Positions 35,421 through 46,842 of a stretch of 64,000 nucleotides of DNA are shown piece by piece. The translations under genes were made by a program, and so were the position numbers. Origin of the DNA: Novosphingobium sp. Fuku2-ISO-50 (GTDB taxonomy: Bacteria > Pseudomonadota > Alphaproteobacteria > Sphingomonadales > Sphingomonadaceae); NCBI RefSeq assembly GCF_001519055.1, contig NZ_KQ954294.1, positions 115,688 to 179,687 of the forward strand. Direction: 5' to 3'. Position 1 is the stretch's first letter, and each line of letters begins with the position of its first letter. The notes below the pieces were generated by a model. It saw only the letters and a program-made list of their open reading frames with translations. It did not search any database and was not told where the DNA came from.

Positions 35421-38400
35421 ATGAACATATACAAGCTTCTCTGCGCAACATCTGCCATTTCCATGGGGGCCCTGCTTGTTCCAGGCATCGCCATGGCCAG
35501 TCAGGCGGCCACTGTTATCGACGGAAACGGCGGCAGCGGCTTTGTCATTACAGACCAGATCCAGACATCGTCGGCCAATCCCAACGTCATCAATTCCGAC
35601 AGCGGCGCAATTTCGCTCAGCGGCGCGGCCGCCGTCTCGACCGGCAGCAACGTGACTGTCGGCGATGCCAACAGTCAGACGGTGTTTACCGGCTATTACA
35701 CGCAAGGCGGCACCGGCAGCGGCGGCGGCGCGGGTCTGGGCGGCGTCTTCTTTATCGACAACGGCTCGACGCTGACCCTGCACAACGTGTCCTTTTCGAG
35801 CAACGTCGCCAAAGGCGGCGAAGGCGGCAGCGCCGCCTCGATCGCGCTTTCGCCGATTTCCATCGCGTTGCAGAACCAGACGGTCGATGCCACGTCGATC
35901 CAGGTGTTGAACGCCACGCCGATTCTGGCCACCCAGAATGGTCAGCTGGTGATCACCGGCATGACCCTGTCGAATTCGAACCCGCTGATCGCCCAGAATT
36001 CGGACATCAGCCTGGACGGTTCGTCGGTCGCCTCGACCATTTCGAACATTTCCACCGACGGACGCACGCTGACGTTCGCATCGGCCGTGGCGGTTGCGCC
36101 ATCTTCGCAGCTGACGGTAACGGCTGCGAGCAGCGCGCTGTCGGGCAACGACCGCACGATCACGTTTGCGACGCCGACGTATACGTCGAGCCAGATCCAG
36201 GCGGGCATGGCGCTGACCGGGTCGGGCATTCCGGCAGGCACGACCGTGCAATCGCTGACGTATGACAACAGCGGCAATATCACCTCGATGACGCTGAGCG
36301 CGGCGGTCGATCCGGCGCAGTTGACCAACAATCAGGTCGCTCTCGATGTCGTCGCGATCTCTTCGCTTGATGTGTCGAAATTCCAGACGCTGTCGAGCAC
36401 GACCGTCAAGCCCGCCTCCACCACCGGCCTTGCCGTGGGCATGATCGTGACGGGCACCGGCGTGCCCAGCGGAACGACGATCACCGCGATCGGTTCGGAC
36501 GGCACCGTCACGTTCTCGAACACCATTTCCAACATGACCTCGTTCACCGCCTCGCAGCCCGCAGTGGCCTCGAACGGCGGCTCGGGCGCGGTGATCAATC
36601 TCGGTTCGGTCAGCGGCCTGGCGGTCGGCGTTGCCGTGACCGGCACGGGCATCCCCGCCGGCACCACCATCACCGCGATCAACGGCAATACCGTCACACT
36701 CAGCAGCGCGCTGGGGCAGGCCACGCTCGATGCCATCTCGGCGGGCACGATGACCATGTCCTTCGACAAAGTCGTTTCGATCACGCAAAGCGGTTCGACC
36801 GGCACGGTAAGCCTGTCGTCGGTGGCCGGGCTGAAAGTCGGCGCGATCCTGACGGGCAACAGCGGCATTCCGGCCAACGCCGTGATCACCGGCATCAACG
36901 CCACGACCGGCATCGTCTCCTATCGCATCAACGCCGCCGCCGGGGTTACCACGGGCGGCACGATGAACGGGCTGGTCGCCACCGGATCGACGGGCAGCAG
37001 CGGCAGCAATGGCCCCAACGGCGGCTGGTACAACACGTATTTCCACGACGGCGAAGGCGAAGCCGGCAACAACGGCTATAACGCAGGCAACGGCACCAAT
37101 GCGGCGGGTGGCAGCGGCGGCAATGGCGGCAGCGGGTCGAACGGCATCCCGTTCAACTTTGACCTGACCGCAGGCATCGTCTCGGCGCTGGCGGCAACGG
37201 TGAAGGACACCGCCGAAGACGGCGCGCTGTTGCTCGATTTCCCGCCCGACGGCGCGGCGGCTGCGGCCAAGGCGGCTTCGGTGGCGATGGACTGGGTCTC
37301 GCTGGCGCAGGCCACCGCCGACCTCGTGAAATGGGGCATCGATCTGGCCAATGGTCAGGTCGGGCACGGCGGCGCAGGCGGTTCGGGCGGCAATGGCGGC
37401 AACGGGTCCGATTTCTTTGGCGGCGGCGCGGGCGGCTCGGGCGGTAGCGGCGGCGCAGGCGCGCTGTCGATCACCGACGGCGGCGCAGGCGGCAGCGGTG
37501 GTTCGGGCGGCGCGGGCGGCTTTGGCTCGGGCGGCGGCTCGGGCGGAGCGGGCGGCGCAGGCGGCGCCAACGGGCAAAGCACACCCGGTTCGGATGGTTC
37601 CGGCGGTACGGCAGGCTTTGGCGCGGGCACGGGCTCGTCCAACGGTTCGGGCGGCGGCGGCGGCTCGGGCTATGGCGGCGCGGTCTTCGTGCGCGCCGGC
37701 GGCGGGCTGACGATCAGCGGCAATTCGATTTTCGAAAACAACGCCGTGCTTGGCGGGTCGAGCAACAATGGCGGGGCCGCAGGGGCCGCAGCGGGCTCCG
37801 ACTTGTTCATCATGAAGGGCAGCGATGTCGTGCTCGCCCCCGGCGTCGGCAACACGATCACGTTCCAGGGCACGATTGGCGACGACAGCGCGGCGAGCAT
37901 TTCCAACGCATCGTGGGCGTCGGGATATGGCGCCGACATTCACATCACCGGCGGCGGCGTCGTGCAGTTCCTCGGCGCCAATACCTATTCGGGCACGACG
38001 TTCATCGAAGGCGCGACGCTTCAGGCCGATGACGGCGTGGGCATCAATGCCAACAGCCATGTCGATTTTGCCGGGCTCGGCACGATCGGCAACGGCCTTT
38101 CCAGCCTCAATGCCGGTGTGTGGCAGACCACGGGCGTCATCACACGCCGCGTCGGCGATCTGCCCACGCAATTGTCGTGGGACGGCAGCGGCGGTTTCGC
38201 GGCGGGCAGCGCCGGGCTCACGCTGAATTTCGGCGCGATCAGCAACGCTCCCGGCCAGACCCTGACATGGAATTCCGGCGGGTTCGTGCCCAATGGTTCG
38301 ACGCTGGTATTCGGTTCGGACACCGGCACGGGCGTTGTGACCTTGCTCAACAACGTCAATCTCAACGGGTTGAACGGCGACATCGCGGTCTACAACAACA

Positions 38401-41400
38401 CCTCGGTCATGAATTCCGACCTGGCCAGCCAGACATCGAATGTTCAGGCCAACAACACCGCCTATGCGGTCATGGCGGGCCGTTTCAGCAACGGTCAGCT
38501 CACGCTCAACGACAACGGCTATTCGGGCACGATCTATTTCAACGGCCAGAACAGCCTGTCGGGCCTGACCGTCAACAACGGCGTCGTCAGCACCGGCATC
38601 GCCCCCAATGGCGCGGTTTCGCAGATCGGCCGCCTGATGGATGCGACCAACGGCGGCTTTCTGACCATTACCGGCGCGGCTGAAGTCGATCTTTACGGCG
38701 CGGAAAAGCTCACCGCGGTAAATGTCGCCGCGCTCGGCACGCTCTACGCCTTTGCCCCGGTCACCACCGGCGCGATTACCAATGCGGGCAATATCGCGTT
38801 TCTGGACAATGCGAGCACCGGCGCGATCACCAACGCGGCCACCGGCCAGATTGCGATGACCGGGACCAATACCACCGGCGACATCCAGAATGCCGGCCTG
38901 ATCACCATGCAGAGCCAGAATTCGACCGGCGCCATTACCAACGCCGCCACCGGCGTAATCAGCCTGTCGGGCACCAATGCCACCGGCGCGATCACCAACA
39001 GCGGCGAACTGTTCCTGTCGGGCACCAGCACTTCGGGCAGCGTTGCCAACCTTTCCGGCGGCGCGGTGATGCAAGTGGGCTCGTTGACGGCCTCGGGCAC
39101 GGTGACCAACGCCGGTATCTATAACCTGGGCGGCGACCTTGCCGCCAGCAGCACCGTGACCAACAACGGCACGATGTTCGTGCTGGGCCAGCTCGACGAC
39201 ACCGGCGCGGAAATCGGCGCCACCACACGCACCATCGCCACCACCGGCTTTGGCGGCGGGGCCAATGGCACTGTCAATCTGGGCGGCAACAGCGGCACGC
39301 TGGCCAATCAGCTGATCATCGATCAGTCGGGCACAAGTACGTATGCGGGCGCCTTTACCGGCGCGGGCGCACTGGCCCTGACCGGCGGCGGCACGCTCGG
39401 CCTGACCGGGGCCAGCACGTTCACCGGCGGGCTTGATGTCACCGGCAATTCGACGCTCGATACGACCGGCGGCGGCACACTGGCCGACACGCTGGCGGCA
39501 AATGTCGACGCCGGATCGACGCTGACGCTGGGCACCAACGACACGATCGGCTCGATTGTCAGCAACGGCACGGTCAATGTGAATGCCTCGATCGCGCTGG
39601 GCGGCGGGTTCACCAACGGCGGCACGTTCAATGTCAACTTTGTCGCCCCGGCCCAGACGGCCAGCCTGCTGGTGGCAGGCGATGGCAGCAACCTGCTGGG
39701 CGGCACGATCAATACGGTCGGCGGCTCTGTCACCGGTATCAGCGGCAATCTGACCAATGCGGGCCAGATCAACAGCGCCGGCAGCCTGACCGTCATCGGG
39801 ACGGCCACCAACACCCAAACCGGCGCCATCGCGCTGCAATCGGGGGCCAACACACTGCTCGGCGCGCTGGTCAATGCGGGCCAGGTGACGATTGCATCGG
39901 GCACGACCAATGAATTCGGCACGCTGACCAACACCGGCACGATCGACGCGGCTTCGGCCATCACCGTCGATGACGCCTATGCCCAGAATGCCGGCTCGCT
40001 GACCACCACGGCAGCGCTCAACACCGGCAGCTTCTCGGGCACCGGGGGCACGGTCGCGCTGAACGGCGATGCCACGTTCACCATCAACCAGACCGCTGAC
40101 GGCACCTATGACGGCGTCGTCACCGGCACGGGCTCGGTGGTCAAGAACGGCACCGCCGCGCTGACTCTCAGCGGCCTGTCGGGCGCCAACAGCTTCGCCC
40201 CCTCGGCGCTGACGGTCAATGCCGGGCTGCTCACCGTCAATGGCGACAACACCATCGAAAACGGGCTGACGCTCACCGTCGCAAAGGCAGGCACCACCAC
40301 GATCACCGGGGCGACCACCGTCGGCGCGATCGTCAATGCCGGCGCCGCTAGCTTTGGCGGGGTCACCAATACGGGTACGGTGCAGAACAGCGGCGAAATG
40401 CTGTTTTACGACCAGGCCAATACCCTGACCATCGGCAACACCGGCCTGATGGCGCTGCTGGGCAATGCCACGGTCACCGGCACAGTCACAAACAGCGCCG
40501 CATCCCTGCTCGTGCTGGCCGCTGACCTGTCGGTCAGCTCGACCGTGACCAATGACGGCACCCTGGTGGTTCTGGGCCACCTGAGCGCGGACCTCGGCGA
40601 GATGACCGCCGCAACGCACACCATCACCACTACCGGATTTGGCGGCGCGGCCACCGGCATCGTCAATCTGGGCGGCTCCGACGGCACGATGGCCAATCGG
40701 CTGATCATCAACCAGTCGGGCACCAGCACTTATGCCGGCGCCTTTGCCCAAGCGGGCTCGCTGACCCTGACCGGCGGCGGCACGCTGGGCCTGACCGGGG
40801 CCAGCACTTTTACCGGCGGCCTCGACGTCACCGGCAATTCGACGCTCGATACCACCGGCGGCGGCACTCTGGCCGACACGCTGGCGGTCAATGTCGATGC
40901 CGGATCGACGCTGACGCTGGGCACCGATGACACGATCGGCGCGATCACCAGCTATGGCACTGTCAATGCCGATGCGGCGATCGGGCTGAGCACCGGGCTG
41001 ACCAATGGCGGCACCTTCAATGTCAATTATGTCGCACCGGCGAACACCGCCAGCCTGCTCGTCAACGGCGGCGTCGGCAATCTCCAGGGCGGCACGCTGA
41101 ACCTGGCGTCGGGCACCGCCACGGCGATTTCGGGCGACCTCATCAATGCCGGTACGGTGAACAGTGACGGCGCCACCCTGGTGGTGCAGGGCACGGTGAA
41201 CAACGCGCAAAGCGGCGTCCTGGCACTGGGTGACGGCTCGTCGAACTTCTTCGGCGCGCTGACCAACGCGGGCACCGTGACGATCGGCGCCAACACCGCC
41301 AACAGCTTTGGCGCCTTGACCAACGCCGGGACGATCGCCGCATCGGGCATTGTCAACGTGACGGGCGCCTATGCCCAGAACGGCGGCACCCTGACCACTT

Positions 41401-43583
41401 CGGCGGCGCTCAACACCGGCAGCCTGTCGGGCACCGGCGGCATCATCACGCTCAGCAACGGCGCGCTGTTCACGATCAATCAGACCGCGAACGGCACTTA
41501 CAGCGGCACGATCACCGGCACAGGCGCGGTCATCAAGGCGGGCGCCGCCACGCTGACGCTGGCAGGCGGGGTCGATACCTTCAGCCCCGTTGCGCTCGAC
41601 ATCACGCAGGGCACGCTGGCGCTGGCGCGTGCGGGCATCCTCGATCAGGCCCTCCATGTCGAAGTCGACAGCGGCGCGACGATCAGCCTGCAGAGCGGGG
41701 ATCAGACGGTCCACGACCTGACCGGCACGGGTACGCTGGCGCTCAACGGCAACAACCTCTACCTCGCCAACGGCGGCACGTTCAACGGCACCGTCACCGG
41801 CAGCGGCAATGTGCAGGTATCGACCGGCTCGTTCACGCTCGCCAACACGATCAACTCGACGGCGGGCAATTTCGTGGTCCAGCCCGCCGCGCTCGTCACC
41901 ATTGCCGACACCGGCACGCTCAATGCCCCCACGGTCAATGTCGGCGGGGTTATGGATGTGCTGGGTACGGTCAACACCACCAATACCAATGTCACCTCGG
42001 GCGGCACGCTGCACCTTGGCAATGCCGACGGCTCGCAAGGCGGCACGCTGAACGGCACCACCATGACGGTAACCGGCGGCGGCTCGCTGACGGGTGTCGG
42101 CACGGTCTCGGGCGGCACGGTGATCGGCGGCGCCAGCGCGGGCACTCTCGCACCGGGCAACTCGCCGGGCGTGATCACCTTCAACGGCGACCTGACCTTC
42201 GACAACGGCGGCGTGGCACAGATGCAGGTCGAAGGCGCCAACGGCGCGGGCCTGTCGATGGCCAACGGCGGCTATGACCAGGCGGTCGTGACCGGCAAGC
42301 TCAAGCTGCTGCCCGGTTCGGTGTTGAACATCCAGAACGACAACGGCTTTGAACTGACCCTCGGGCAGGCCGTGCCGATCTTTGCCTTTACGCCGGGCGC
42401 GGTATCGGGATCGTTCGGCTCGGTCACCAGCACGGGCTTTGCCAAGCAGGTGATCTACAACATCCCGACCGGCGAAGTGATCGGCCTTGGCGATTACACC
42501 ACCGCCGGCTTTGTCCAGGCCGTATCGACCGGCGCCAATCAGGCAGCCTTGATGAACCAGCTGATGGTCAACGGCAACGGCGGCGTGAACCAGTACTACG
42601 GCGGTCGCCTGATGGACTATGTCACCACCGGCCTCAACCAGGGCACGGCAGGGTCGAATGCGGCCTTTGCCCGGTGGTCGCCGGAAGCCTACAGCGGCAT
42701 TCTCGACGACATGCGCGACAGCATGCTGGCCAATCTGACCGAACTGGGCGGGTATGACAGCCTGTCCAACGGGCAGACCGTGATGATCGGCGGGTATAAC
42801 CACTCGACGTCGAAATCGCGCCATATCGACAGCTATGCCGACAACCGCTTCAGCGCCAACGGCTTCACCACCGGATTTGCGCACCAGTTCGCTGCGGTGC
42901 AGGTCCAGGCCACTTTCGGCCACACCGATGACGGGCTGAACGGGCAATACCTCAGCGACAAATTGAGCGGCAACATGTTCGCGGCGGGTGCATCGGCGCC
43001 GATCGCGCTGAACGGCGCGCTGCGGGCGACCGTGCGCTATGTCTACGGCGACTATTCGGTGAAGGGCGACCGCACCACCAACGGCGGCAAGGCCGGCATC
43101 GCCGGGGTCAAGGCGCAGAGCCAGTTTTACGGCGCCGGCTTCGAATATCGCCATGTGTCGGGCAATGTGGCGATCGACAGCACGGTCGAATGGCTGGGCC
43201 TGCACCAGACGGTCGACGGCTTTACCGAATCGGGCGGGTTCCTGTCGCCGCTCGATGCGATGAGCGTCCATGAACAGCACAACACCACCTCGCTGATCAA
43301 GGCGGGCGTGAATGTCGACTATTCGGTCAGCAAGTCGGTCGGGATTTACGCCAAGCTCGGGCTGATCCAGGATCTGTCCTATGCCAAGCACGACCTGACC
43401 GCCAATGTCAGCACCGAAAACGTAAACTTCACCATTCAGAACCCGGGCCTCAACCCCACGCGCGGCACTGCTTCGCTGGGTGCGCGGACCGCTCTCGCCA
43501 AGGGGCTGACGTTCAGCGCCGACGCCGGCGCGGGCACCGACGGCTCGTTCAGCGTCCACACCGCGCTGAACTTCGCCTTCTGA
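35421..43583 (+). CDS. giant autotransporter (type Va) with repeat passenger
   Basis: About 2720 residues. A signal peptide ([20 protein letters not shown], cleavage near ASQA) starts at the ATG 35421; the frame is open from 35406. Residues about 170-510 hold several [12 protein letters not shown] modules. About 648-760 is extremely Gly/Ser/Ala-rich ([10 protein letters not shown]). About 1110-1215 has [10 protein letters not shown] repeats. Two long near-identical passenger units ([20 protein letters not shown]) begin near 1330 and 1790. The end (about 2420-2720) is a 12-strand autotransporter beta-barrel ending in LNFAF. The passenger should form a long beta-helix on the surface, as adhesin. 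It is a single unbroken frame. Confidence 0.92.
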   Translation: MNIYKLLCATSAISMGALLVPGIAMASQAATVIDGNGGSGFVITDQIQTSSANPNVINSDSGAISLSGAAAVSTGSNVTVGDANSQTVFTGYYTQGGTGSGGGAGLGGVFFIDNGSTLTLHNVSFSSNVAKGGEGGSAASIALSPISIALQNQTVDATSIQVLNATPILATQNGQLVITGMTLSNSNPLIAQNSDISLDGSSVASTISNISTDGRTLTFASAVAVAPSSQLTVTAASSALSGNDRTITFATPTYTSSQIQAGMALTGSGIPAGTTVQSLTYDNSGNITSMTLSAAVDPAQLTNNQVALDVVAISSLDVSKFQTLSSTTVKPASTTGLAVGMIVTGTGVPSGTTITAIGSDGTVTFSNTISNMTSFTASQPAVASNGGSGAVINLGSVSGLAVGVAVTGTGIPAGTTITAINGNTVTLSSALGQATLDAISAGTMTMSFDKVVSITQSGSTGTVSLSSVAGLKVGAILTGNSGIPANAVITGINATTGIVSYRINAAAGVTTGGTMNGLVATGSTGSSGSNGPNGGWYNTYFHDGEGEAGNNGYNAGNGTNAAGGSGGNGGSGSNGIPFNFDLTAGIVSALAATVKDTAEDGALLLDFPPDGAAAAAKAASVAMDWVSLAQATADLVKWGIDLANGQVGHGGAGGSGGNGGNGSDFFGGGAGGSGGSGGAGALSITDGGAGGSGGSGGAGGFGSGGGSGGAGGAGGANGQSTPGSDGSGGTAGFGAGTGSSNGSGGGGGSGYGGAVFVRAGGGLTISGNSIFENNAVLGGSSNNGGAAGAAAGSDLFIMKGSDVVLAPGVGNTITFQGTIGDDSAASISNASWASGYGADIHITGGGVVQFLGANTYSGTTFIEGATLQADDGVGINANSHVDFAGLGTIGNGLSSLNAGVWQTTGVITRRVGDLPTQLSWDGSGGFAAGSAGLTLNFGAISNAPGQTLTWNSGGFVPNGSTLVFGSDTGTGVVTLLNNVNLNGLNGDIAVYNNTSVMNSDLASQTSNVQANNTAYAVMAGRFSNGQLTLNDNGYSGTIYFNGQNSLSGLTVNNGVVSTGIAPNGAVSQIGRLMDATNGGFLTITGAAEVDLYGAEKLTAVNVAALGTLYAFAPVTTGAITNAGNIAFLDNASTGAITNAATGQIAMTGTNTTGDIQNAGLITMQSQNSTGAITNAATGVISLSGTNATGAITNSGELFLSGTSTSGSVANLSGGAVMQVGSLTASGTVTNAGIYNLGGDLAASSTVTNNGTMFVLGQLDDTGAEIGATTRTIATTGFGGGANGTVNLGGNSGTLANQLIIDQSGTSTYAGAFTGAGALALTGGGTLGLTGASTFTGGLDVTGNSTLDTTGGGTLADTLAANVDAGSTLTLGTNDTIGSIVSNGTVNVNASIALGGGFTNGGTFNVNFVAPAQTASLLVAGDGSNLLGGTINTVGGSVTGISGNLTNAGQINSAGSLTVIGTATNTQTGAIALQSGANTLLGALVNAGQVTIASGTTNEFGTLTNTGTIDAASAITVDDAYAQNAGSLTTTAALNTGSFSGTGGTVALNGDATFTINQTADGTYDGVVTGTGSVVKNGTAALTLSGLSGANSFAPSALTVNAGLLTVNGDNTIENGLTLTVAKAGTTTITGATTVGAIVNAGAASFGGVTNTGTVQNSGEMLFYDQANTLTIGNTGLMALLGNATVTGTVTNSAASLLVLAADLSVSSTVTNDGTLVVLGHLSADLGEMTAATHTITTTGFGGAATGIVNLGGSDGTMANRLIINQSGTSTYAGAFAQAGSLTLTGGGTLGLTGASTFTGGLDVTGNSTLDTTGGGTLADTLAVNVDAGSTLTLGTDDTIGAITSYGTVNADAAIGLSTGLTNGGTFNVNYVAPANTASLLVNGGVGNLQGGTLNLASGTATAISGDLINAGTVNSDGATLVVQGTVNNAQSGVLALGDGSSNFFGALTNAGTVTIGANTANSFGALTNAGTIAASGIVNVTGAYAQNGGTLTTSAALNTGSLSGTGGIITLSNGALFTINQTANGTYSGTITGTGAVIKAGAATLTLAGGVDTFSPVALDITQGTLALARAGILDQALHVEVDSGATISLQSGDQTVHDLTGTGTLALNGNNLYLANGGTFNGTVTGSGNVQVSTGSFTLANTINSTAGNFVVQPAALVTIADTGTLNAPTVNVGGVMDVLGTVNTTNTNVTSGGTLHLGNADGSQGGTLNGTTMTVTGGGSLTGVGTVSGGTVIGGASAGTLAPGNSPGVITFNGDLTFDNGGVAQMQVEGANGAGLSMANGGYDQAVVTGKLKLLPGSVLNIQNDNGFELTLGQAVPIFAFTPGAVSGSFGSVTSTGFAKQVIYNIPTGEVIGLGDYTTAGFVQAVSTGANQAALMNQLMVNGNGGVNQYYGGRLMDYVTTGLNQGTAGSNAAFARWSPEAYSGILDDMRDSMLANLTELGGYDSLSNGQTVMIGGYNHSTSKSRHIDSYADNRFSANGFTTGFAHQFAAVQVQATFGHTDDGLNGQYLSDKLSGNMFAAGASAPIALNGALRATVRYVYGDYSVKGDRTTNGGKAGIAGVKAQSQFYGAGFEYRHVSGNVAIDSTVEWLGLHQTVDGFTESGGFLSPLDAMSVHEQHNTTSLIKAGVNVDYSVSKSVGIYAKLGLIQDLSYAKHDLTANVSTENVNFTIQNPGLNPTRGTASLGARTALAKGLTFSADAGAGTDGSFSVHTALNFAF

Positions 43584-43606
43584 TCGGTCGAACCTTACCC
43601 ACACGC

Positions 43607-43641
43607 AAAAGGCGGCCGGTCACCAGACCGGCCGCCTTTTT
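43607..43641 (+). terminator. intrinsic terminator of the autotransporter gene
   Basis: Ten-base arms GGCGGCCGGT and ACCGGCCGCC with a 6-base loop are flanked by AAAA on the left and TTTTT on the right, 23 bases after the stop codon. The symmetrical A/T flanks allow it to work in both directions; on the other side it lies downstream of tRNA-Arg. Confidence 0.93.
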
Positions 43642-43762
43642 GCATGGGACAGGGCGACACAAGGACGCGCAACGCGGCGGACAGCGGTCAATGCCCGACA
43701 CAATTTGAAAAAGCCCGATGAGGGAAACAATGCCGCGCAAAATGCGCCAGGGCATTGCGAAA

Positions 43763-43839
43763 TGGTGCACCCGACAGGATTCGAACCTGTGACCCCTGCC
43801 TTCGGAGGGCAGTACTCTATCCAGCTGAGCTACGGGTGC
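43763..43839 (-). tRNA. tRNA-Arg (anticodon CCG)
   Basis: The reverse strand folds as a full cloverleaf of 77 bases including encoded CCA. Acceptor arms GCACCCG/CGGGTGC, anticodon stem CTGCC/GGCAG with loop CTCCGAA (anticodon CCG, reads CGG), and T arm ACAGG-TTCGAAT-CCTGT are all paired. tRNA genes are frequent integration sites; its 3' end faces the surface-protein region. Confidence 0.98.
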
Positions 43840-43975
43840 CCGATGAAGCGGGGCAGTTAGCAGCAAAGATTGGGTCGTGCCAGCCTTTTTGACGTCGCCC
43901 CGGATGCGCCGCAGATTTGTTCGCGTTTGCGCGGCACGGGGTTGGCATGTTTTCGATTTGTTCTTATGAAGCGGC

Positions 43976-44479
43976 ATGGTCGATTCATCGGACGCGAGCC
44001 CGGTTTCGGGAAATGCGCAAGAGCGCGAGGCTTTGGGAGTGGCGCGGGGGATTGCGCGGCTGTTTGCGCGCAATGACATCTGGTGCGTGGCCGAAATGCC
44101 GCTCAAAGGCGGGCGGCGGGCGGATCTGATGGGGATCGATGCGCGCGGGAGCGTGATCATTGTCGAGATCAAGGTGAGCCGGGCCGATCTGCTGGGCGAT
44201 GCAAAATGGCCCGATTATCTCGATCATTGCGACCGGTTCTACTGGGGCCTGGCGGCGCATCTCGATCGCGCGGTGATGGAGACCGAGGCGTTTCGGCCAG
44301 AGACGTGCGGGATCATCGTCGCCGATGGCTATGATGCCGAAATCCTGCGCCCCGCCCCCCTGCTGCCGCTCGCCGCCGCAAGGCGCAAAGTCGAAGTGGA
44401 ACGGTTGGCGCGCGCCGCCTTGCGCCGATTGACGATCGCGGGCGATCCGCACTGCATGCCGCGCGGGGGCGGTTTTTAA
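43976..44479 (+). CDS. mmcB: MmcB-family DNA repair protein
   Basis: A 167-residue protein of the alphaproteobacterial MmcB family, described in Caulobacter as a damage-inducible putative endonuclease. The core has a PD-(D/E)xK-like layout: RRADLMGID, then IIVEIKVSRADLLGDAKWPD and YLDHCDRFYWGL. These suggest a metal-dependent nuclease site with D, E and K in strands two and three. It stands alone between tRNA-Arg and the cation exporter gene on the other strand. Confidence 0.88.
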   Translation: MVDSSDASPVSGNAQEREALGVARGIARLFARNDIWCVAEMPLKGGRRADLMGIDARGSVIIVEIKVSRADLLGDAKWPDYLDHCDRFYWGLAAHLDRAVMETEAFRPETCGIIVADGYDAEILRPAPLLPLAAARRKVEVERLARAALRRLTIAGDPHCMPRGGGF

Positions 44480-44489
44480 ACCAGACCGA

Positions 44490-45068
44490 CTAAACCAGAC
44501 CGGCCAGTTGCGCGCCGAGCCACAGGCCGAGCCCGATGAACAAAAACGCGGCGATCAGGCGGATGCGCGCAAGCGGCACCCGGCGGATCGCTTCGCGCCC
44601 CAGGAACACCGCCGGCACATTGGCCGCCATCATGCCCAACGTCGTGCCTGCCGCGACCGCCAGCGTATCATGAAACCGGGCGCCGAGCGCGATCGTCGCG
44701 ATCTGCGTCTTGTCGCCCATTTCGACGAGGAAAAAGGCGATCAGCGTGGTCACGAACGCGCCCCTGCCTTCGGCCGCCTCCGCCTCGTCCGCATCGAGCT
44801 TGTCGGGCACCAGCGTCCATAGCCCCATGCCGACGAACCCCGCCGCGACGGCCGCGCGAAACCACAGGCTGTCGAGCAGCGAGGCCGCTTCCGATCCGAC
44901 CAGCGCAGAGAGCAGATGATTGACCAGCGTCGCCACCAGAATCCCGCCGATCACCGGCCAGGGCCGATGAAACCGGGTCGCCAGCACCACGGCGAGCAAT
45001 TGCGTCTTGTCGCCGATTTCGGCGAGCGCGACGACCGTGGCAGAAGTGAAGAAAGCGGTGAACATCAT
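44490..45068 (-). CDS. GDT1/TMEM165-family cation exporter
   Basis: A 192-residue membrane protein with six hydrophobic helices in two repeated halves. Each half carries the family signature: ALAEIGDKTQLLAV in the first and LVEMGDKTQIATIAL in the second. Bacterial members such as MneA and Mnx export manganese, and eukaryotic ones move Ca/Mn. The start at 45068 (Met-Met) was chosen because the hydrophobic first helix begins there; a further in-frame start at 45149 adds a non-conserved extension. I looked for the yybP-ykoY manganese riboswitch upstream and found no clear match. Confidence 0.92.
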   Translation of the reverse strand: MMFTAFFTSATVVALAEIGDKTQLLAVVLATRFHRPWPVIGGILVATLVNHLLSALVGSEAASLLDSLWFRAAVAAGFVGMGLWTLVPDKLDADEAEAAEGRGAFVTTLIAFFLVEMGDKTQIATIALGARFHDTLAVAAGTTLGMMAANVPAVFLGREAIRRVPLARIRLIAAFLFIGLGLWLGAQLAGLV

Positions 45069-45399
45069 GGAGGGGCATTCTCGTCCGCGCCGGGCGGACA
45101 GGCCCGGCCATTTGCTGCCCTGCACAATTTTTGTTGCTTGCGAAAGCATTTACGCGTAGGGCACGCATTGCAAGGACGGCGGCAATACCATTTGCCGCAG
45201 GCCCGGGCAGCGTGAGATCCACCGGCAAACATCGGTTGTGATCCGCCCCGGCTGAACGATCTTGACGTCCGCCGCTTCCCTTTCACGCACGGGTCGCTCC
45301 ATGAACCTTGGGGCTATTCCCCTTGTGGTTCGACCCCCTTGTGCCGCGTTTGGGCCACTGCGCCCGACGAACGGCCTTATTGATGCGAAGGCTTTATCC
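45069..45399. other. intergenic region between divergent cation exporter and helicase genes
   Basis: These 331 bases should contain two divergent promoters. The part before the helicase gene may be a long 5' leader, as is frequent for cold-induced DEAD-box genes; it includes a short GGGG/CCCC hairpin near 45308-45324. I see no gene or known riboswitch. Confidence 0.45.
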
Positions 45400-46782
45400 A
45401 TGTCCTATTTTTCCGAACTCGGCCTTGCCGAGCCCATTCTGCGCGCGCTTGAAGCCAAGGGCTATACCGATCCCACCCCGATTCAGCGCCAGGCGATCCC
45501 CGCCCTGATGGAAGGGCGCGACTTGCTCGGCATTGCGCAGACCGGCACCGGCAAGACCGCCGCATTCGCCCTCCCCTCGCTGCACCGGCTGGCCGCCGAT
45601 CCGATCGTGAAAAAGCCCGCTTCGTGCCGCATGCTGGTACTGTCGCCGACGCGCGAACTGGCGGCGCAGATCGCCGAAAACATGCGCGGTTATGCCAAGC
45701 ATCTCAATCTTCAGGTCGATTGCGTGTTTGGCGGCGTGCCGATCAACAAGCAGGCGCGGCGCCTGGTTCCCGGCACCGACGTGCTGGTCGCGACGCCCGG
45801 GCGGCTGCTCGATCTCATCGACAATCGCGCGCTGACGCTCGGCCGGGTTGAAATCTTTGTGCTCGACGAAGCCGACCAGATGATGGACCTCGGCTTTATC
45901 CACGCGCTCAAGCGGGTTGCCGCGATGCTCCCCGCCAAGCGCCAGAGCCTGTTCTTTTCGGCAACGATGCCCAAATCGATCGAAGACCTTGGCCGTCAGT
46001 TCATCAAGGATCCGGCCCGCGTCGAAGTCGCGCCGCAGGCGACCACTGCCGAACGCGTCGAACAATACGTCACGTTCGTCAACCAGGCCGAAAAGCAGGC
46101 GCTGCTCAGCTTGCGCATCCGCGCGATGCTGGCCGACAAGACGCTCGATCGCAGCCTCGTGTTCACCCGCACCAAGCACGGCGCCGACCGTGTCGCCCGC
46201 CATCTGGGCGCAGCGGGGATCGATGCCCGCGCCATCCATGGCAACAAGTCGCAGGCGCAGCGCACCGCCGCGCTCGAAGCGTTTCGCCAGGGCGCCTGCC
46301 GGGTGCTGGTCGCGACCGACATCGCCGCGCGCGGTATCGACGTGGCGGGTGTCAGCCACGTGTTCAATTTCGAACTGCCCAATGTGCCCGAACAATATGT
46401 TCACCGCATCGGCCGCACCGCGCGCGCCGGGGCCGATGGCGCGGCGATCAGCCTGTGCGCACCGGACGAAAAGGCCTATCTGCGCGACATCGAGCGCCTG
46501 ACCGGCGTAAAGCTCGAAGCGATCTCGCTGCCCGCCGATTTCCTGGCCGAAGCATCGCGCCTGCCGCAGCCGCCGCGCCGCCCCGAAGGCGAAGGCGATC
46601 GCTCGCACGGGCATAACCGCAACGGACAGGATCGCCGCGGCGGCCAACCGCGCCGCGATGGCGCCCCGCGCGCAGGCGGCGTCGGCGATGCCGGTGCCGA
46701 TGGTCAGGCCAAGCGCCGGTTCCGCCCGCGCGGCGCCCCCGGCGTCGGCCAGCACCGCAACAAGGTGACGCGGGTCAACTGA
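45400..46782 (+). CDS. DEAD-box ATP-dependent RNA helicase (RhlE-type)
   Basis: A 460-residue helicase with the full motif set: Q motif GYTDPTPIQRQAIP, motif I AQTGTGKT, Ia PTRELAAQI, DEAD-type motif II as VLDEADQMMDLGF, motif III FSATMP, then TDIAARGIDVAGV and HRIGRTARAG. A basic, low-complexity tail from about residue 395 (Arg/Gly-rich) probably binds RNA. The start at 45400 matches the RhlE-like N-terminus SYFSELGLAEPILRALEAKG; the upstream frame to 45262 is unsupported. It unwinds structured RNA in the cytoplasm, typically in ribosome assembly or RNA decay. Confidence 0.96.
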   Translation: MSYFSELGLAEPILRALEAKGYTDPTPIQRQAIPALMEGRDLLGIAQTGTGKTAAFALPSLHRLAADPIVKKPASCRMLVLSPTRELAAQIAENMRGYAKHLNLQVDCVFGGVPINKQARRLVPGTDVLVATPGRLLDLIDNRALTLGRVEIFVLDEADQMMDLGFIHALKRVAAMLPAKRQSLFFSATMPKSIEDLGRQFIKDPARVEVAPQATTAERVEQYVTFVNQAEKQALLSLRIRAMLADKTLDRSLVFTRTKHGADRVARHLGAAGIDARAIHGNKSQAQRTAALEAFRQGACRVLVATDIAARGIDVAGVSHVFNFELPNVPEQYVHRIGRTARAGADGAAISLCAPDEKAYLRDIERLTGVKLEAISLPADFLAEASRLPQPPRRPEGEGDRSHGHNRNGQDRRGGQPRRDGAPRAGGVGDAGADGQAKRRFRPRGAPGVGQHRNKVTRVN

Positions 46783-46842
46783 TCGGAATAAACGGGTCAA
46801 AGCATCTGGGCATCATGGCAGCGCCAAGGCATAAGGCGCGCC

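Noticed and set aside
35325..43604. A 2759-codon open frame on the - strand covering the whole autotransporter gene
   Set aside because: It is the mirror of a highly biased, repetitive GC-rich gene; its translation is Arg/Ala/Gly/Asp-rich with no domain, signal peptide or ribosome binding site, while the + strand frame has a signal peptide and a beta-barrel.
45069..45262. Possible yybP-ykoY manganese riboswitch before the GDT1-type exporter gene
   Set aside because: The expected conserved loops could not be recognised on the - strand.
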